This document shows positions 1-8,369 of a stretch of DNA of 64,000 nucleotides, piece by piece. The notes under the pieces are model-generated. The model was not told the origin of the DNA. It worked only from the letters and a program-made list of their open reading frames with translations, and made no database searches. Position 1 is the first letter of the stretch, and the number at the start of each line of letters is the position of its first letter. The position numbers were made by a program, and so were the translations under genes. The stretch spans positions 3,100,001 through 3,164,000 of the forward strand of contig NZ_JACBZX010000001.1 in assembly GCF_013408565.1 (NCBI RefSeq), given 5' to 3'. This DNA comes from Janibacter alkaliphilus. GTDB taxonomy: Bacteria; Actinomycetota; Actinomycetes; Actinomycetales; Dermatophilaceae.

Positions 1-86
1 AGGCCGAGCGGCCGGTCCGACGAGGGCTGGTCGGCCGGCGGCGGACCGGACGGCGGGGTGCGGGGGCTCTCCGGGGGTGCGCTCAC
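1..86 (-). CDS. 5' end of a protein running off the left edge (unknown)
   Basis: A GTG start opens a frame that stays open to the window edge and encodes a Pro/Ser-rich N-terminus beginning MSAPPESPRTPPSG. Such low-complexity leaders are common before membrane or regulatory domains in high-GC actinobacteria, but no domain is visible here. A -10-like TAGGGT lies 8 nt upstream on the same strand, compatible with leaderless transcription. Only about 28 codons are in the window, so no function can be assigned. The call rests on the promoter-start arrangement and is tentative. Confidence 0.4.
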   Translation of the reverse strand, partial: MSAPPESPRTPPSGPPPADQPSSDRPLG

Positions 87-94
87 GGGCGGCC

Positions 95-100
95 ACCCTA
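95..100 (-). promoter_or_regulatory. -10 hexamer TAGGGT for the left-edge gene
   Basis: TAGGGT on the minus strand lies 8 nt before a GTG start. The same TANNNT-6/8 nt-start arrangement recurs at many genes in this window. Confidence 0.35.
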
Positions 101-208
101 CTGAGCCGAGCTGGACCGCTCGCCGGGCAGCCCGGGAGATCGTGCCGGCGCGGAGGCGGCCGGTCGTGCTCTCGGTCTGCCGCGACCGGGATCAAGACCT
201 CCGTTAGG

Positions 209-727
209 TCACGGCAATGGTGGCAGGTCGCGGAGGTCCGCCGGCAGACCGGCGTTGGTCACCTCGGTCGCCCCTGACCCTCCCGGCAGCCACTCCAGCA
301 GCACCTCCCAGCTCTCCCCCCGCGTCTCGGAGGCATCCAGCGTGGTTCCGACGCGGTAGTCACTCTCACCACAGGTCATCCTGAAGGCCGCTCGCCCAGC
401 CTCGTTTGATACCCCAGACCCAACGAGCGTGAGGGAGTCCAGGACGTCCTCACACTCGGCGCCCACCTCGCGCAGCCGGGTCGCCTGTGCCTGCGGTACG
501 GGTTCCCCCGCCAGCTCGGCGATCGTGGTCACATCGCCGTCACCGACTGCCTGCGCCAGGCGGCGCGCCACCTCCGGCGAGTCGACGGGATCCCTGTTCG
601 TGGTCTCCGATGACGTGTGCGACGTCGGGCTCGCGCTCGTGGTGGTGGGGTCGCCGGTGCTCTGGCCATCGCCCGAGCACCCGGCGATGGCCAGAGCACC
701 GGCGCACAGGCACGCCAGCGATCGCAT
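209..727 (-). CDS. Secreted lipoprotein of unknown function
   Basis: Translation from the ATG that overlaps the upstream stop codon (TAATG) gives 172 residues beginning MRSLACLCAGALAIAGC. This is a short lipoprotein signal with an LAIAGC lipobox and acceptor Cys at residue 17. A Ser/Thr-rich linker follows, then a small domain with two further cysteines, which I do not recognise. The overlap implies translational coupling to the amidase-like gene upstream, so the two are probably one secreted pair. An in-frame ATG lies 15 nt further upstream, but starting there would put extra residues before the signal. Base composition is clearly lower in GC than the flanking genes, suggesting recent transfer. 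Confidence 0.7.
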   Translation of the reverse strand: MRSLACLCAGALAIAGCSGDGQSTGDPTTTSASPTSHTSSETTNRDPVDSPEVARRLAQAVGDGDVTTIAELAGEPVPQAQATRLREVGAECEDVLDSLTLVGSGVSNEAGRAAFRMTCGESDYRVGTTLDASETRGESWEVLLEWLPGGSGATEVTNAGLPADLRDLPPLP

Positions 728-1830
728 TAGAACTCTCCCCATTGCATCCGGACGTTGCGATAGGAGGGGTTGCTGTAGGTCTCCTTCGCCTTCGCTTGCA
801 GCCACCCGACGCTCACGTTGCGCCGATCTGCCGTGTGCCCCGAGACTCGACGATCACCTCGCGGTGTGTAGCCCGTCACCATCCACACATGGTCCTTGAC
901 CCCGTCGCGGCGCCAATCCGCGTAGACGAGGTCCCCCCGTACGAGGGCCCTCGACGATGTCCAGCTCACCTTGCCGCGCTTGGTGTTGAGGTGGAACTTG
1001 TAGTGATAGTTGGCGACACTCCATGAGTGCGACCACTCGTCGATCCACTCATGGTCATACCACCAGCTCCACGTCGACGTTTTGTTCTGCAGCATGTGGC
1101 GATTGTTGAATCCTCCGGCACGTAGTGCCTGCGAGATGAAGTTCGTGCAGTCGTTTCCGAAATTCCGATAGCGATCGTTGTAGGACAATGCATACCGGAG
1201 GGCATAGCTGGCCGCATCCTCTCGTGTGGAACCCAAGGCCGTCGCGGCGCTCTCCGCCACGCCAGCATCAGCAGGCTCCGATCCCACCGGGCTCACGGAC
1301 TCCGACCCTGGCTGCAGACTGCCCTCGAACGCTGTTGCCCCCTCAAGTAGCGGCCAACTGCCCTCAGGAACCTCGTTGCTCTCGATCCGCCATCCATCGC
1401 CCTCGGGCTGCAGCACAACTTCGCGCACATAAGCCTCACCCATGGACTCACCCGACGAGTCCAGGTACGGGTAGTCGACGACCTCACGAACCTGGATCTT
1501 CAGTCTGCCAGAGGCGATCCGCTCGGACGAGATCAGCTCGCTGCTGACAGATCCCTTGCCAACGTTCAGGGTCTCGTTCCCCGCCGAGAGCGGGTCCTCC
1601 GCGCCAAGGCGTCGTCGAAGCGTGTGCTCGGCGCTGGAGGCGGCTCGCGTCTGACTCCCCATGGTCCGACCGGGCGCGTCACCCGCCAGTACGTCTGCAC
1701 GCTCCTGCGAGTTCCTCAGGACCTGACGAACCGCGTCGTCAACTGTCCCTCCATCAGGCTCGTGTGAGTACGCGGTCGCCCCCCCCAATGCTGATCCCCG
1801 CGACACACGCCGCTGCAGCCATTCGAACAA
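727..1830 (-). CDS. Secreted amidase-domain protein (Amidase_6-like), signal peptide out of frame
   Basis: The C-terminal half carries the signature of the putative amidase family Amidase_6. A segment SYALRYALSYNDRYRNFGND leads into DCTNFISQALRAGG, with Asp-Cys as the likely nucleophile region, and a later DHVWMVTGY supplies a candidate catalytic His. The N-terminal part is a poorly conserved acidic region. The uninterrupted frame begins at a TTG without a signal peptide. In the neighbouring frame, ATG codons at 1837 and 1834, preceded by GGGGAGAG, encode MMIVRMAAAACVAGISIGG, a good Sec signal. That frame would join this one if the G run at 1779-1786 had seven instead of eight bases. The stop overlaps the start of the lipoprotein gene. 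GC content is lower than in neighbouring genes. Confidence 0.7.
   Translation of the reverse strand: MFEWLQRRVSRGSALGGATAYSHEPDGGTVDDAVRQVLRNSQERADVLAGDAPGRTMGSQTRAASSAEHTLRRRLGAEDPLSAGNETLNVGKGSVSSELISSERIASGRLKIQVREVVDYPYLDSSGESMGEAYVREVVLQPEGDGWRIESNEVPEGSWPLLEGATAFEGSLQPGSESVSPVGSEPADAGVAESAATALGSTREDAASYALRYALSYNDRYRNFGNDCTNFISQALRAGGFNNRHMLQNKTSTWSWWYDHEWIDEWSHSWSVANYHYKFHLNTKRGKVSWTSSRALVRGDLVYADWRRDGVKDHVWMVTGYTPRGDRRVSGHTADRRNVSVGWLQAKAKETYSNPSYRNVRMQWGEF
1779..1786 (-). other. G8 homopolymer causing a frame break in the amidase signal peptide
   Basis: Eight consecutive C on the plus strand (G on the coding strand). With seven G the reading would be S-I-G-G-A-T-A-Y-S-H, fusing a signal peptide with an A-T-A cleavage site to the amidase frame. 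With eight the two halves are out of register. Confidence 0.7.
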
Positions 1831-2021
1831 TCATCATCTCTCCCCATCGTCGGAACGTCATCGACAGCAAACGACACTCGGCCTTCTCTCGCAACCTGAG
1901 CGGGAGAAATGCACATACCGAAACGATCACAGCGTTGTTCGCATTGACCAGAAGTTCTTAGGCCTGGGGGACGGCACCGGAGCGGTCGGACGGCGCATCG
2001 GCCTGAGAGCATGGAGCGGAC

Positions 2022-4658
2022 ATGACCTCGCCGACCACCGCCTCCCCCACGCCCGCTCCGCTCCCGGTGCCCGACGACGCCGACCCGGACGCCCTCTTGG
2101 ACACCTTCGCCGGCTGGGCGGAGCAGCGCGGCACCCCGCTCTACCCGCACCAGGAGGAAGCGCTGCTGGCGCTGCTCGGCGGCGACCACGTCGTGCTGTC
2201 CACCCCCACCGGGTCCGGTAAGTCGCTGGTCGCCACCGGCGCCATCCATGCCGCGCTGGCCCGGGACGAGGTCGCCTTCTACACCGCACCGATCAAGGCC
2301 CTCGTCTCGGAGAAGGTCTTCGACCTGTGCGCCACCTTCGGCGCGCAGAACGTCGGCATGCTCACCGGCGACGCGGCGGTCAACGCCGACGCCCCGGTCA
2401 TCGTGTGCACCGCCGAGGTGCTGGCCAACACGGCGCTGCGCGAAGGGAGCGACGCCGACGTCGGGCTCGTCGTCATGGACGAGTTCCACTACTACGCCGA
2501 GCCGGAGCGCGGCTGGGCCTGGCAGGTGCCGCTGCTGGAGCTGCCGCAGGCGCAGATGCTGCTCATGTCGGCCACGCTCGGCGACACCACCGCCATCGAG
2601 GAGGACCTCGCCGCCCGCTCCGGCCGCGAGGTCACCCGGGTCGCCGACGCCGAACGCCCGGTGCCGCTGCACTTCTCCTACGTGCTCACCCCGCTGCAGG
2701 AGACCATCGAGGAGCTGCTGGAGTGGCGCCGCGCCCCGATCTACGTCGTGCACCAGACCCAGGCCGGGGCCACCGAGCACGCCCAGAGCCTGCGCACCAC
2801 CCGGCTGCTGACCAAGGACGAGCAGACGGCGATCGCCGCGCGGATCGGCAGCTTCCGCTTCGCCGCCGGCTTCGGGCGCACCCTCTCGGCGCTGCTGCGC
2901 CGCGGCATCGCCGTGCACCACGCCGGGATGCTGCCGCGCTACCGCCGGCTCGTCGAGCAGCTGGCCCAGGAGGGCCTGCTGAAGATCATCTGCGGCACCG
3001 ACACCCTCGGGGTCGGGATCAACGTGCCGATCCGCACCGTGCTCTTCACCGCGCTGACGAAGTTCGACGGCTCGCGGCACCGGGTGCTGCGGGTGCGCGA
3101 GTTCCTGCAGGTGGCCGGACGCGCCGGCCGGGCCGGCTACGACACCGAGGGGTACGTCGTCGTGCAGGCCCCGGAGCACGTCATCGACAACGAGCGGGCC
3201 CTGGCGAAGGCGGGCGAGGACCCGAAGAAGCGCCGCAAGGTGCAGCGGAAGAAGGCGCCCGACGGCTTCGTCGTGTGGACCGAGGACACCTTCACCAAGC
3301 TGACGACGAGCACCCCGGAGACGCTGCGCTCCCGGATGACCGTCACCAACGCGATGATCCTCGACGTCGTCGCCCGCCCCGGCGACCCGGTGGCCGGGCT
3401 CTCCCGGCTGACCCGGGACAACCACGAGGAGCCGGCGGCGCAGGCCCGCCTGGCCCGGCGAGCGATCCGTCTCGGGCGCAGCCTGCTCGACTCCGGGGTG
3501 CTGGTGCGCCGCGACCCGCCGGACCCGGCCACCGGCCGCGGGGTCGACCTCACCCTCGACCTGCCCAAGGACTTCGCTCTCAACCAGCCGCTGGCCGACT
3601 TCGCCCTGGCCGCGCTCGACCTGCTCGACCCGGAGAGCCCCGAGCACGCCCTCGACGTGGTCTCGGTGGTCGAGTCGGTGCTGGAGACCCCCTACCCGGT
3701 CGTGCTCGCCCAGCAGCACGCCGCGCGCGGCGAGGCCATCGCCGAGATGAAGGCCGAGGGCATCGAGTACGAGGAGCGGATGGAGCGCCTCGAGGAGGTC
3801 ACCTGGCCCCGGCCGCTGGCCGAGCTGCTGGAGGCGGCCTACGAGACGTACCGGCAGAGCCACCCGTGGCTGGCCGAGGACGCGCTGGTGCCCAAGTCCG
3901 TGGTGCGGCACATGTGGGAGGACGGGATGTCCTTCGGCGACCTGGTCCGCCGCTACGGCCTGGCTCCGCGCGAGGGGCTCGTGCTGCGCTACCTCTCCGA
4001 CGCCTACCGCACGCTGCAGCGCACCGTGCCCCAGGAGCACCGCTCCCCCGCGCTGGAGGAGATCACCGACTGGCTGGGCGAGACCGTCCGGCAGACCGAC
4101 TCCTCGCTGGTCGACGAGTGGGAGGCGCTCGCCGAGGGCGAGGCCGGGCGCGAGGACGGCGGCGAGGTGGCCGCCGCGGTGAGCCACCACGACGGCGCGC
4201 CCACGCCCCGGCCGCTCACCGCGCGCACCGCCGCCTTCCGCGCGATGGTCCGCGGCGCGCTCTGGCAGCGGGTCGCTCTGGCCGCCCGCGACGACGTCGA
4301 CGGGCTGGCCCGGCTCGAGGCCGCCGCAGCCGACCTCGCCCACGACGAGCGACGTCCGGTGCTCACCGCGGACGACTGGGACGCCCCGCTGGCGGGCTAC
4401 TGGGACGAGCACGACGAGATCGGCACCGACGGGGACGCCCGCGGCCCGGCCTGCTTCCACGTCGAGGAGGCGCACGGCCCGCCGCCGGGGGCCGACGAGC
4501 GTCGTGACCTGGCGGACGTGCGGCTGTGGCGGGTGCGCCAGACCCTGCTCGACCCGGCCGGCGACCGGGACTGGGTCATCGAGGCGGAGGTCGACCTCGA
4601 GGCCTCCGACCGGGTCGGCGAGGCGGTCGTCTTGGCCACCGCGATGCGCCGCCTCTGA
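2022..4658 (+). CDS. DEAD/DEAH-box RNA helicase with C-terminal DUF3516
   Basis: An 878-residue superfamily 2 helicase. The N-terminal core has Walker A STPTGSGKS (about residues 61-69), a DEFH motif II, motif III SATLGD, and the C-terminal RecA-fold motif QVAGRAGRAGYDTEG. The remaining roughly 450 residues are the actinobacterial DUF3516 region that follows the helicase core in this family, related to the Ski2/Mtr4 group. It probably unwinds RNA in the cytoplasm; the substrate is unknown. The ATG is preceded by GGAGCGG at good spacing. The gap of about 185 bp upstream separates it from the divergent low-GC amidase gene and marks the edge of that patch. No operon partner is evident. Confidence 0.9.
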   Translation: MTSPTTASPTPAPLPVPDDADPDALLDTFAGWAEQRGTPLYPHQEEALLALLGGDHVVLSTPTGSGKSLVATGAIHAALARDEVAFYTAPIKALVSEKVFDLCATFGAQNVGMLTGDAAVNADAPVIVCTAEVLANTALREGSDADVGLVVMDEFHYYAEPERGWAWQVPLLELPQAQMLLMSATLGDTTAIEEDLAARSGREVTRVADAERPVPLHFSYVLTPLQETIEELLEWRRAPIYVVHQTQAGATEHAQSLRTTRLLTKDEQTAIAARIGSFRFAAGFGRTLSALLRRGIAVHHAGMLPRYRRLVEQLAQEGLLKIICGTDTLGVGINVPIRTVLFTALTKFDGSRHRVLRVREFLQVAGRAGRAGYDTEGYVVVQAPEHVIDNERALAKAGEDPKKRRKVQRKKAPDGFVVWTEDTFTKLTTSTPETLRSRMTVTNAMILDVVARPGDPVAGLSRLTRDNHEEPAAQARLARRAIRLGRSLLDSGVLVRRDPPDPATGRGVDLTLDLPKDFALNQPLADFALAALDLLDPESPEHALDVVSVVESVLETPYPVVLAQQHAARGEAIAEMKAEGIEYEERMERLEEVTWPRPLAELLEAAYETYRQSHPWLAEDALVPKSVVRHMWEDGMSFGDLVRRYGLAPREGLVLRYLSDAYRTLQRTVPQEHRSPALEEITDWLGETVRQTDSSLVDEWEALAEGEAGREDGGEVAAAVSHHDGAPTPRPLTARTAAFRAMVRGALWQRVALAARDDVDGLARLEAAAADLAHDERRPVLTADDWDAPLAGYWDEHDEIGTDGDARGPACFHVEEAHGPPPGADERRDLADVRLWRVRQTLLDPAGDRDWVIEAEVDLEASDRVGEAVVLATAMRRL

Positions 4659-4729
4659 TCTCGGGGCGGCCGAGACCGTCGGTGACCGGCACGGACCGGC
4701 CCCGCGCTGCGGCGCGGGACCGGCCCACC

Positions 4730-4735
4730 TACGCT
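4730..4735 (+). promoter_or_regulatory. -10 TACGCT, leaderless promoter of the amino-acid transporter
   Basis: TACGCT is followed by six bases and then the ATG, which decides the start of the transporter gene over a much longer upstream open frame. Confidence 0.5.
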
Positions 4736-4741
4736 GCACCC

Positions 4742-6247
4742 ATGCCCGCCCCTGACACCGTGCGGCCGACGGCCGCGCCTGGCCGGCTGCGCCGGCTCAC
4801 CCACCTGCTGATCGCCCTCGCGCTGGTGCTCGTCCCGCTGCTCGGGACGGCCGCCCCGGCCTCGGCGCAGGAGTCCGCCTCCGCCCGCGAGCTGGCCGAG
4901 CGCGCGGACCTGCCGGACACCCTCCGGGTGGGCACCGAAGGGGTGTACGCCCCCTTCTCCATGCGGCAGGGCGAGGACTTCACCGGCTTCGACATCGAGG
5001 TGATGGACGCTCTCGCCGTGCGGCTCGGGGTCGAGGTGGAGTACGTCGCCACCCCGTGGGACTCGATGTTCGCGGCGCTGGAGGCCGACCGCTTCGACCT
5101 CGTCGCCAACCAGGTGACCTACAACGAGGAGCGCGCCGAGCTCTACGACCTCTCCGACCCCTACGTCGAGACCGGCGGGGTGCTGGTCGTCGCCGAGGAC
5201 AATCCGCAGGACATCCAGGCGCTCGCGGACCTCGACGGGATGCGCGCGGCGGAGAACCTCACGAGCAGCTGGGCCGAGCTCGCCGAGGAGAACGGCGCCG
5301 AGATCGTCGGGGTCGACGGGATGACCGAGGCGATGTCCAGCCTCAAGGAGGGCCGGGTCGACGCGATCGTCAACGACAAGCTGGCCGTCCGCAACTACAT
5401 CGCGACCACCCCGAACCCGGGGGTGAAGGTGGTCGACGAGACCGACGAGGTCTCCCAGTCGGTCTTCGCCGCGAAGAAGGACAGCGGCTACATGCCGGCG
5501 ATCAACACCGCGCTGGAGGAGATGCGCGCGGACGGCACCATCGACGCGATCTACGACGAGTACTTCTCCGCCGAGAACGTCGCCCCCAGCTGGTGGGACC
5601 TGGTCAAGGAGAACGCCGGCCCGATGGCCCTGGCCGCCATCAAGGTAACCATCCCGCTCACCGCGATCTCCTTCGCGCTCGGGCTGGTCATCGCCCTGGT
5701 GGCGGCCATCGGCCGGATGTCCCGGGCCGCGCTGCCACGGGCCGTCGCCCGCAGCTACATCTCGATCATCCGGGGCACGCCGCTGCTCATCCAGCTGTAC
5801 CTCATCTTCTACGCCCTGCCCCAGCTCGGCGTGGAGATCGACCCCTTCCCGGCGGCGGTGATCGCCCTCTCGCTCAACGTCGGCGGCTACGCCGCAGAGG
5901 TGCTCCGGGCGGCCATCGAGTCGATCCCCAAGGGGCAGTGGGAGGCCGCCCAGACGGTCGGGATGAGCCGCACCACCGCACTGCGCCGGATCATCCTGCC
6001 GCAGGCTGCGCGCACCGCCGTGCCGCCGCTGTCGAACACGCTCATCTCGCTGGTCAAGGACACCTCGCTGACCTCGATCATCCTCGTCGTCGAGATCGTG
6101 CAGACGGCGAAGTTTGCGGCCGCCCCCTCCTTCCAGTACCTGGCGATGTTCACCCTCGCGGCCGTCTACTACTGGATCATCTGCCTGGTGCTCTCCTTCC
6201 TCCAGGACCGTGCCGAGACCAGGCTGGGTCGCTTTGTCGCGGCCTGA
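4742..6247 (+). CDS. Amino-acid ABC transporter, fused substrate-binding protein and permease
   Basis: A single 501-residue polypeptide joins two components. After a signal-anchor (about residues 18-41, ending in APASAQE) comes a family 3 solute-binding domain (about 55-285: LRVGTEGVYAPFSM, GFDIEVMDALAVRLG, DRFDLVANQVTYNEERAE). A HisM/GlnP-type permease follows (about 300-500), with the EAA loop EAAQTVGMSRTTALRRIILP contacting the ATPase. It should import a polar amino acid such as glutamine or glutamate; specificity cannot be read from sequence. The ATPase gene begins 25 nt downstream, completing the importer. Fusions of this kind are known in the GlnP family. The start is fixed by the leaderless promoter; upstream extension would be read-through of non-coding sequence. 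Confidence 0.88.
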   Translation: MPAPDTVRPTAAPGRLRRLTHLLIALALVLVPLLGTAAPASAQESASARELAERADLPDTLRVGTEGVYAPFSMRQGEDFTGFDIEVMDALAVRLGVEVEYVATPWDSMFAALEADRFDLVANQVTYNEERAELYDLSDPYVETGGVLVVAEDNPQDIQALADLDGMRAAENLTSSWAELAEENGAEIVGVDGMTEAMSSLKEGRVDAIVNDKLAVRNYIATTPNPGVKVVDETDEVSQSVFAAKKDSGYMPAINTALEEMRADGTIDAIYDEYFSAENVAPSWWDLVKENAGPMALAAIKVTIPLTAISFALGLVIALVAAIGRMSRAALPRAVARSYISIIRGTPLLIQLYLIFYALPQLGVEIDPFPAAVIALSLNVGGYAAEVLRAAIESIPKGQWEAAQTVGMSRTTALRRIILPQAARTAVPPLSNTLISLVKDTSLTSIILVVEIVQTAKFAAAPSFQYLAMFTLAAVYYWIICLVLSFLQDRAETRLGRFVAA

Positions 6248-6272
6248 GCCCACCCCCGACCGCAGGAGCGCG

Positions 6273-7073
6273 ATGTCCGACCGCAGCTCGACCAGCCCCG
6301 TCGTCCGCGCCGAGGACGTGCGCAAGTCCTTCGGCGACCACGAGGTCCTCTCCGGCGTCTCCTTCGACGTCGGGCAGGGCACCGTGACCGTCATCCTGGG
6401 CCCGTCCGGGTCCGGGAAGACCACGCTGCTGCGCTCGCTCAACGGCCTGGAGGTCCCCGACTCCGGCACCGTCACGGTCAGCGACGTGACCGTGGACTTC
6501 GGCTCGCTCACCCCGAACCGCTCCGGCAGGCTGCCGCGCGCCCAGCGCGAGCAGCTGACCGCGCTGGGCCGGCAGAGCGGCTTCGTCTTCCAGGCGCACA
6601 ACCTCTTCGCCCACCGCACGACCATCGAGAACGTCATCGAGGGTCCGGTGGTCGTCCAGGGCGAGGACGAGGGATCGGCCCGGGAGCGGGCGCGGGCGCT
6701 GCTGGAGCAGGTCGGGCTGGCCGAGCACGCCGACAAGTACCCCTACCAGCTCTCCGGCGGCCAGCAGCAGCGCGTCGGGATCGCCCGCGCCCTGGCGCTG
6801 CGGCCGGAGGTGGTGCTCTTCGACGAGCCGACCTCGGCGCTCGACCCGGAGACCGTCGGCGAGGTGCTGACGGTGATGCGCGACCTCGCCGAGCAGCGCT
6901 GGACGATGGTCGTCGTCACCCACGAGATCCGCTTCGCCCGCGAGGTCGCCGACCAGGTGCTCTTCATCGACGGTGGCGTCGTCGTCGAGCGCGGCGCCCC
7001 CGAGCAGGTCATCCTCGAGCCGCAGCAGCCGCGCACCCAGGCCTTCCTGCGGCGCATCCTCGACCCGCTGTGA
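6273..7073 (+). CDS. Amino-acid ABC transporter ATP-binding protein
   Basis: A 266-residue ABC ATPase of the HisP/GlnQ type. It has Walker A GPSGSGKTT near residue 45, the signature LSGGQQQRVGIARAL, Walker B VLFDEPTSALDPE and the switch His in VTHEIRF. It energises import by the fused binding-protein/permease encoded immediately upstream. AGGAG five bases before the ATG gives a normal ribosome binding site, and the short spacing indicates a two-gene operon. An insertion of about 20 residues between Walker A and the Q-loop (DVTVDFGSLTPNRSGRLP) is somewhat longer than usual. Confidence 0.9.
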   Translation: MSDRSSTSPVVRAEDVRKSFGDHEVLSGVSFDVGQGTVTVILGPSGSGKTTLLRSLNGLEVPDSGTVTVSDVTVDFGSLTPNRSGRLPRAQREQLTALGRQSGFVFQAHNLFAHRTTIENVIEGPVVVQGEDEGSARERARALLEQVGLAEHADKYPYQLSGGQQQRVGIARALALRPEVVLFDEPTSALDPETVGEVLTVMRDLAEQRWTMVVVTHEIRFAREVADQVLFIDGGVVVERGAPEQVILEPQQPRTQAFLRRILDPL

Positions 7074-7201
7074 CGATCGGGTGACTGTGAGACTGCGGGT
7101 GGCTGTGACCTCGGCCCGCGGCGACGCTCGCCCCGCAGCGACGCCTCGTCGGGCGACTACCCTCGAGGTGACCGACCGCTCGATCGTGAGGGGATGATCC
7201 G

Positions 7202-7474
7202 GTGATCCTCATCGATCCCCCGACCTGGCCCGGCTGGGGCCGGGTGTGGAGCCACCTCGTCTCGGACCGCTCGCTGGCTGAGCTGCACACCTTCGCACGG
7301 CGGCTCGAGATCCCCCCGCGACTCTTCGACGAGGACCACTACGACGTACCGGTGGAGCGCTACGACGAGGTCGTCGCGGCCGGGGCGGTCGAGGTGAGCG
7401 GCGGCGAGCTGATCCGCCGGCTGCGCGACTCCGGTCTGCGGGTCACGACCGCCCAGCGCCGGGCCCGCCCCTGA
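7202..7474 (+). CDS. DUF4031 domain protein
   Basis: A 90-residue protein beginning MILIDPPTWPGWGRVWSHLVSD. It matches the small DUF4031 family, which is common in actinobacteria and has no established biochemical role. Conserved features seen are the N-terminal DPPTWPGWGRxWSHLVSD block, a central ARRLEIPPRLFDEDHYDVP stretch and a C-terminal LIRRLRDSGLR. The GTG start follows GAGGGG by eight bases; an ATG just upstream runs immediately into a stop. A TACCCT at about 7160 could be its -10. It ends just before the TGCCCGGGCA repeat array. Confidence 0.75.
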   Translation: MILIDPPTWPGWGRVWSHLVSDRSLAELHTFARRLEIPPRLFDEDHYDVPVERYDEVVAAGAVEVSGGELIRRLRDSGLRVTTAQRRARP

Positions 7475-7492
7475 CCCTCCCCTCCCCCTGTT

Positions 7493-7611
7493 CCGCAACT
7501 GCCCGGGCAATTCACACCCCACGTCCGCAACTACCCGGGCAATTCACACCCCGCGCCCGCAACTGCCCGGGCAAATCACCCCTGGTCCGCAACTGCCCGG
7601 GCAAATCACCC
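7493..7611. repeat. Four tandem repeats built on CCGCAACTGCCCGGGCAA
   Basis: Units start at 7493, 7525, 7557 and 7587 (periods 32, 32, 30). Each has the core CCGCAACTGCCCGGGCAA followed by TTCACACCCC or ATCACCC. The centre TGCCCGGGCA is a perfect 10-bp palindrome; unit 2 has A for G at one position. The array fills the gap between convergent genes. No open frame of its own is credible. Confidence 0.85.
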
Positions 7612-7653
7612 GTCCGCTCCCCCGCCTCCTCAGGCAGCTGCGGGCGGTGCTCC

Positions 7654-8289
7654 TCAGCGGGTGAGCCGCGCGAGCTCGTCGGCGAGGTTGTCGCGGGCAC
7701 GGGCCGTCCACTCACGGTGGGCCTGCTGGGTGGCGTAGAGGCGGTCCCGGTCGAGGAAGGGCGCGAGGATCGCGGCCCGTCCCCGGGCGAAGTCGGGGTC
7801 GGGCACCGCGGCGTACTCCCGCCGCACCTGCGCGGTGTAGTCCGCGTAGCGGGTCGGCGGCGCGGACAGGATCCACAGGTCGGCGTCGTGCAGCACCGCG
7901 TGGGCGCCGCTCGGCCCCGGCAGCGCGTGCTCCGCGGTCGCCCGCACCAGCTCGGCCACGACGGCAACGTCGGTCTCGGACAGGGCCGCGGCGGCCAGGT
8001 CGGCCTCGGCCAGCCGGGCGCTGGCCTCCTCGTTCGCCCCGGCCGCAGCGGCCGGGTCGTAGACCGCGTCGTGGTACCAGGCCGCCAGACGCACCAGCGC
8101 CAGGCCGCGCTCGTCCAGGCCGGCCCCTGCAGCGAGCGCATCGATGGCCGTGAGCATCTCGGCCAGGTGCTGCTCGTCGTGATAGCCGCGGTGCGGCTCG
8201 CCCCACCGGCCGGTCAGCGCTGCCGCCCGGTCGCCGTCGAGGTCGCCTCCGAGCACCGCGACGGAGTCCGTCAGGCTCTGCGGGTCCAT
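7654..8289 (-). CDS. Predicted metal-dependent HD-superfamily phosphohydrolase
   Basis: A 211-residue protein with the HD-domain ligand pattern of the COG4339 family. It has GYHDEQHL (His37), AAWYHDAVYD (His73-Asp74) and a distal LHDADLWIL Asp. Proteins of this family are predicted phosphohydrolases with an unknown natural substrate. The ATG is clear, and the gene is divergent from the permease gene with about 80 bp between starts. Its 3' end faces the DUF4031 gene across the tandem repeats, which may end transcription from both sides. Confidence 0.8.
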   Translation of the reverse strand: MDPQSLTDSVAVLGGDLDGDRAAALTGRWGEPHRGYHDEQHLAEMLTAIDALAAGAGLDERGLALVRLAAWYHDAVYDPAAAAGANEEASARLAEADLAAAALSETDVAVVAELVRATAEHALPGPSGAHAVLHDADLWILSAPPTRYADYTAQVRREYAAVPDPDFARGRAAILAPFLDRDRLYATQQAHREWTARARDNLADELARLTR

Positions 8290-8369
8290 GTGGTCATCGT
8301 CGCACCGGCGGGCTGGTCGGGGCGCCGCGGTTCCCGCGCAGGCGTGCTCGGCTGTGGGACGCTCGCCGC

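Noticed and set aside
1716..4739. Very long open frame opposite the helicase gene, and similar long antisense frames across the window
   Set aside because: These are composition-driven shadows of real genes in very GC-rich DNA. They have Arg/Pro/Gly/Val-biased content and no domains, while the opposite frame has clear motifs.
7493..7611. CRISPR-like array
   Set aside because: Only four short units whose intervening bases are a few nucleotides long and similar. No cas genes.
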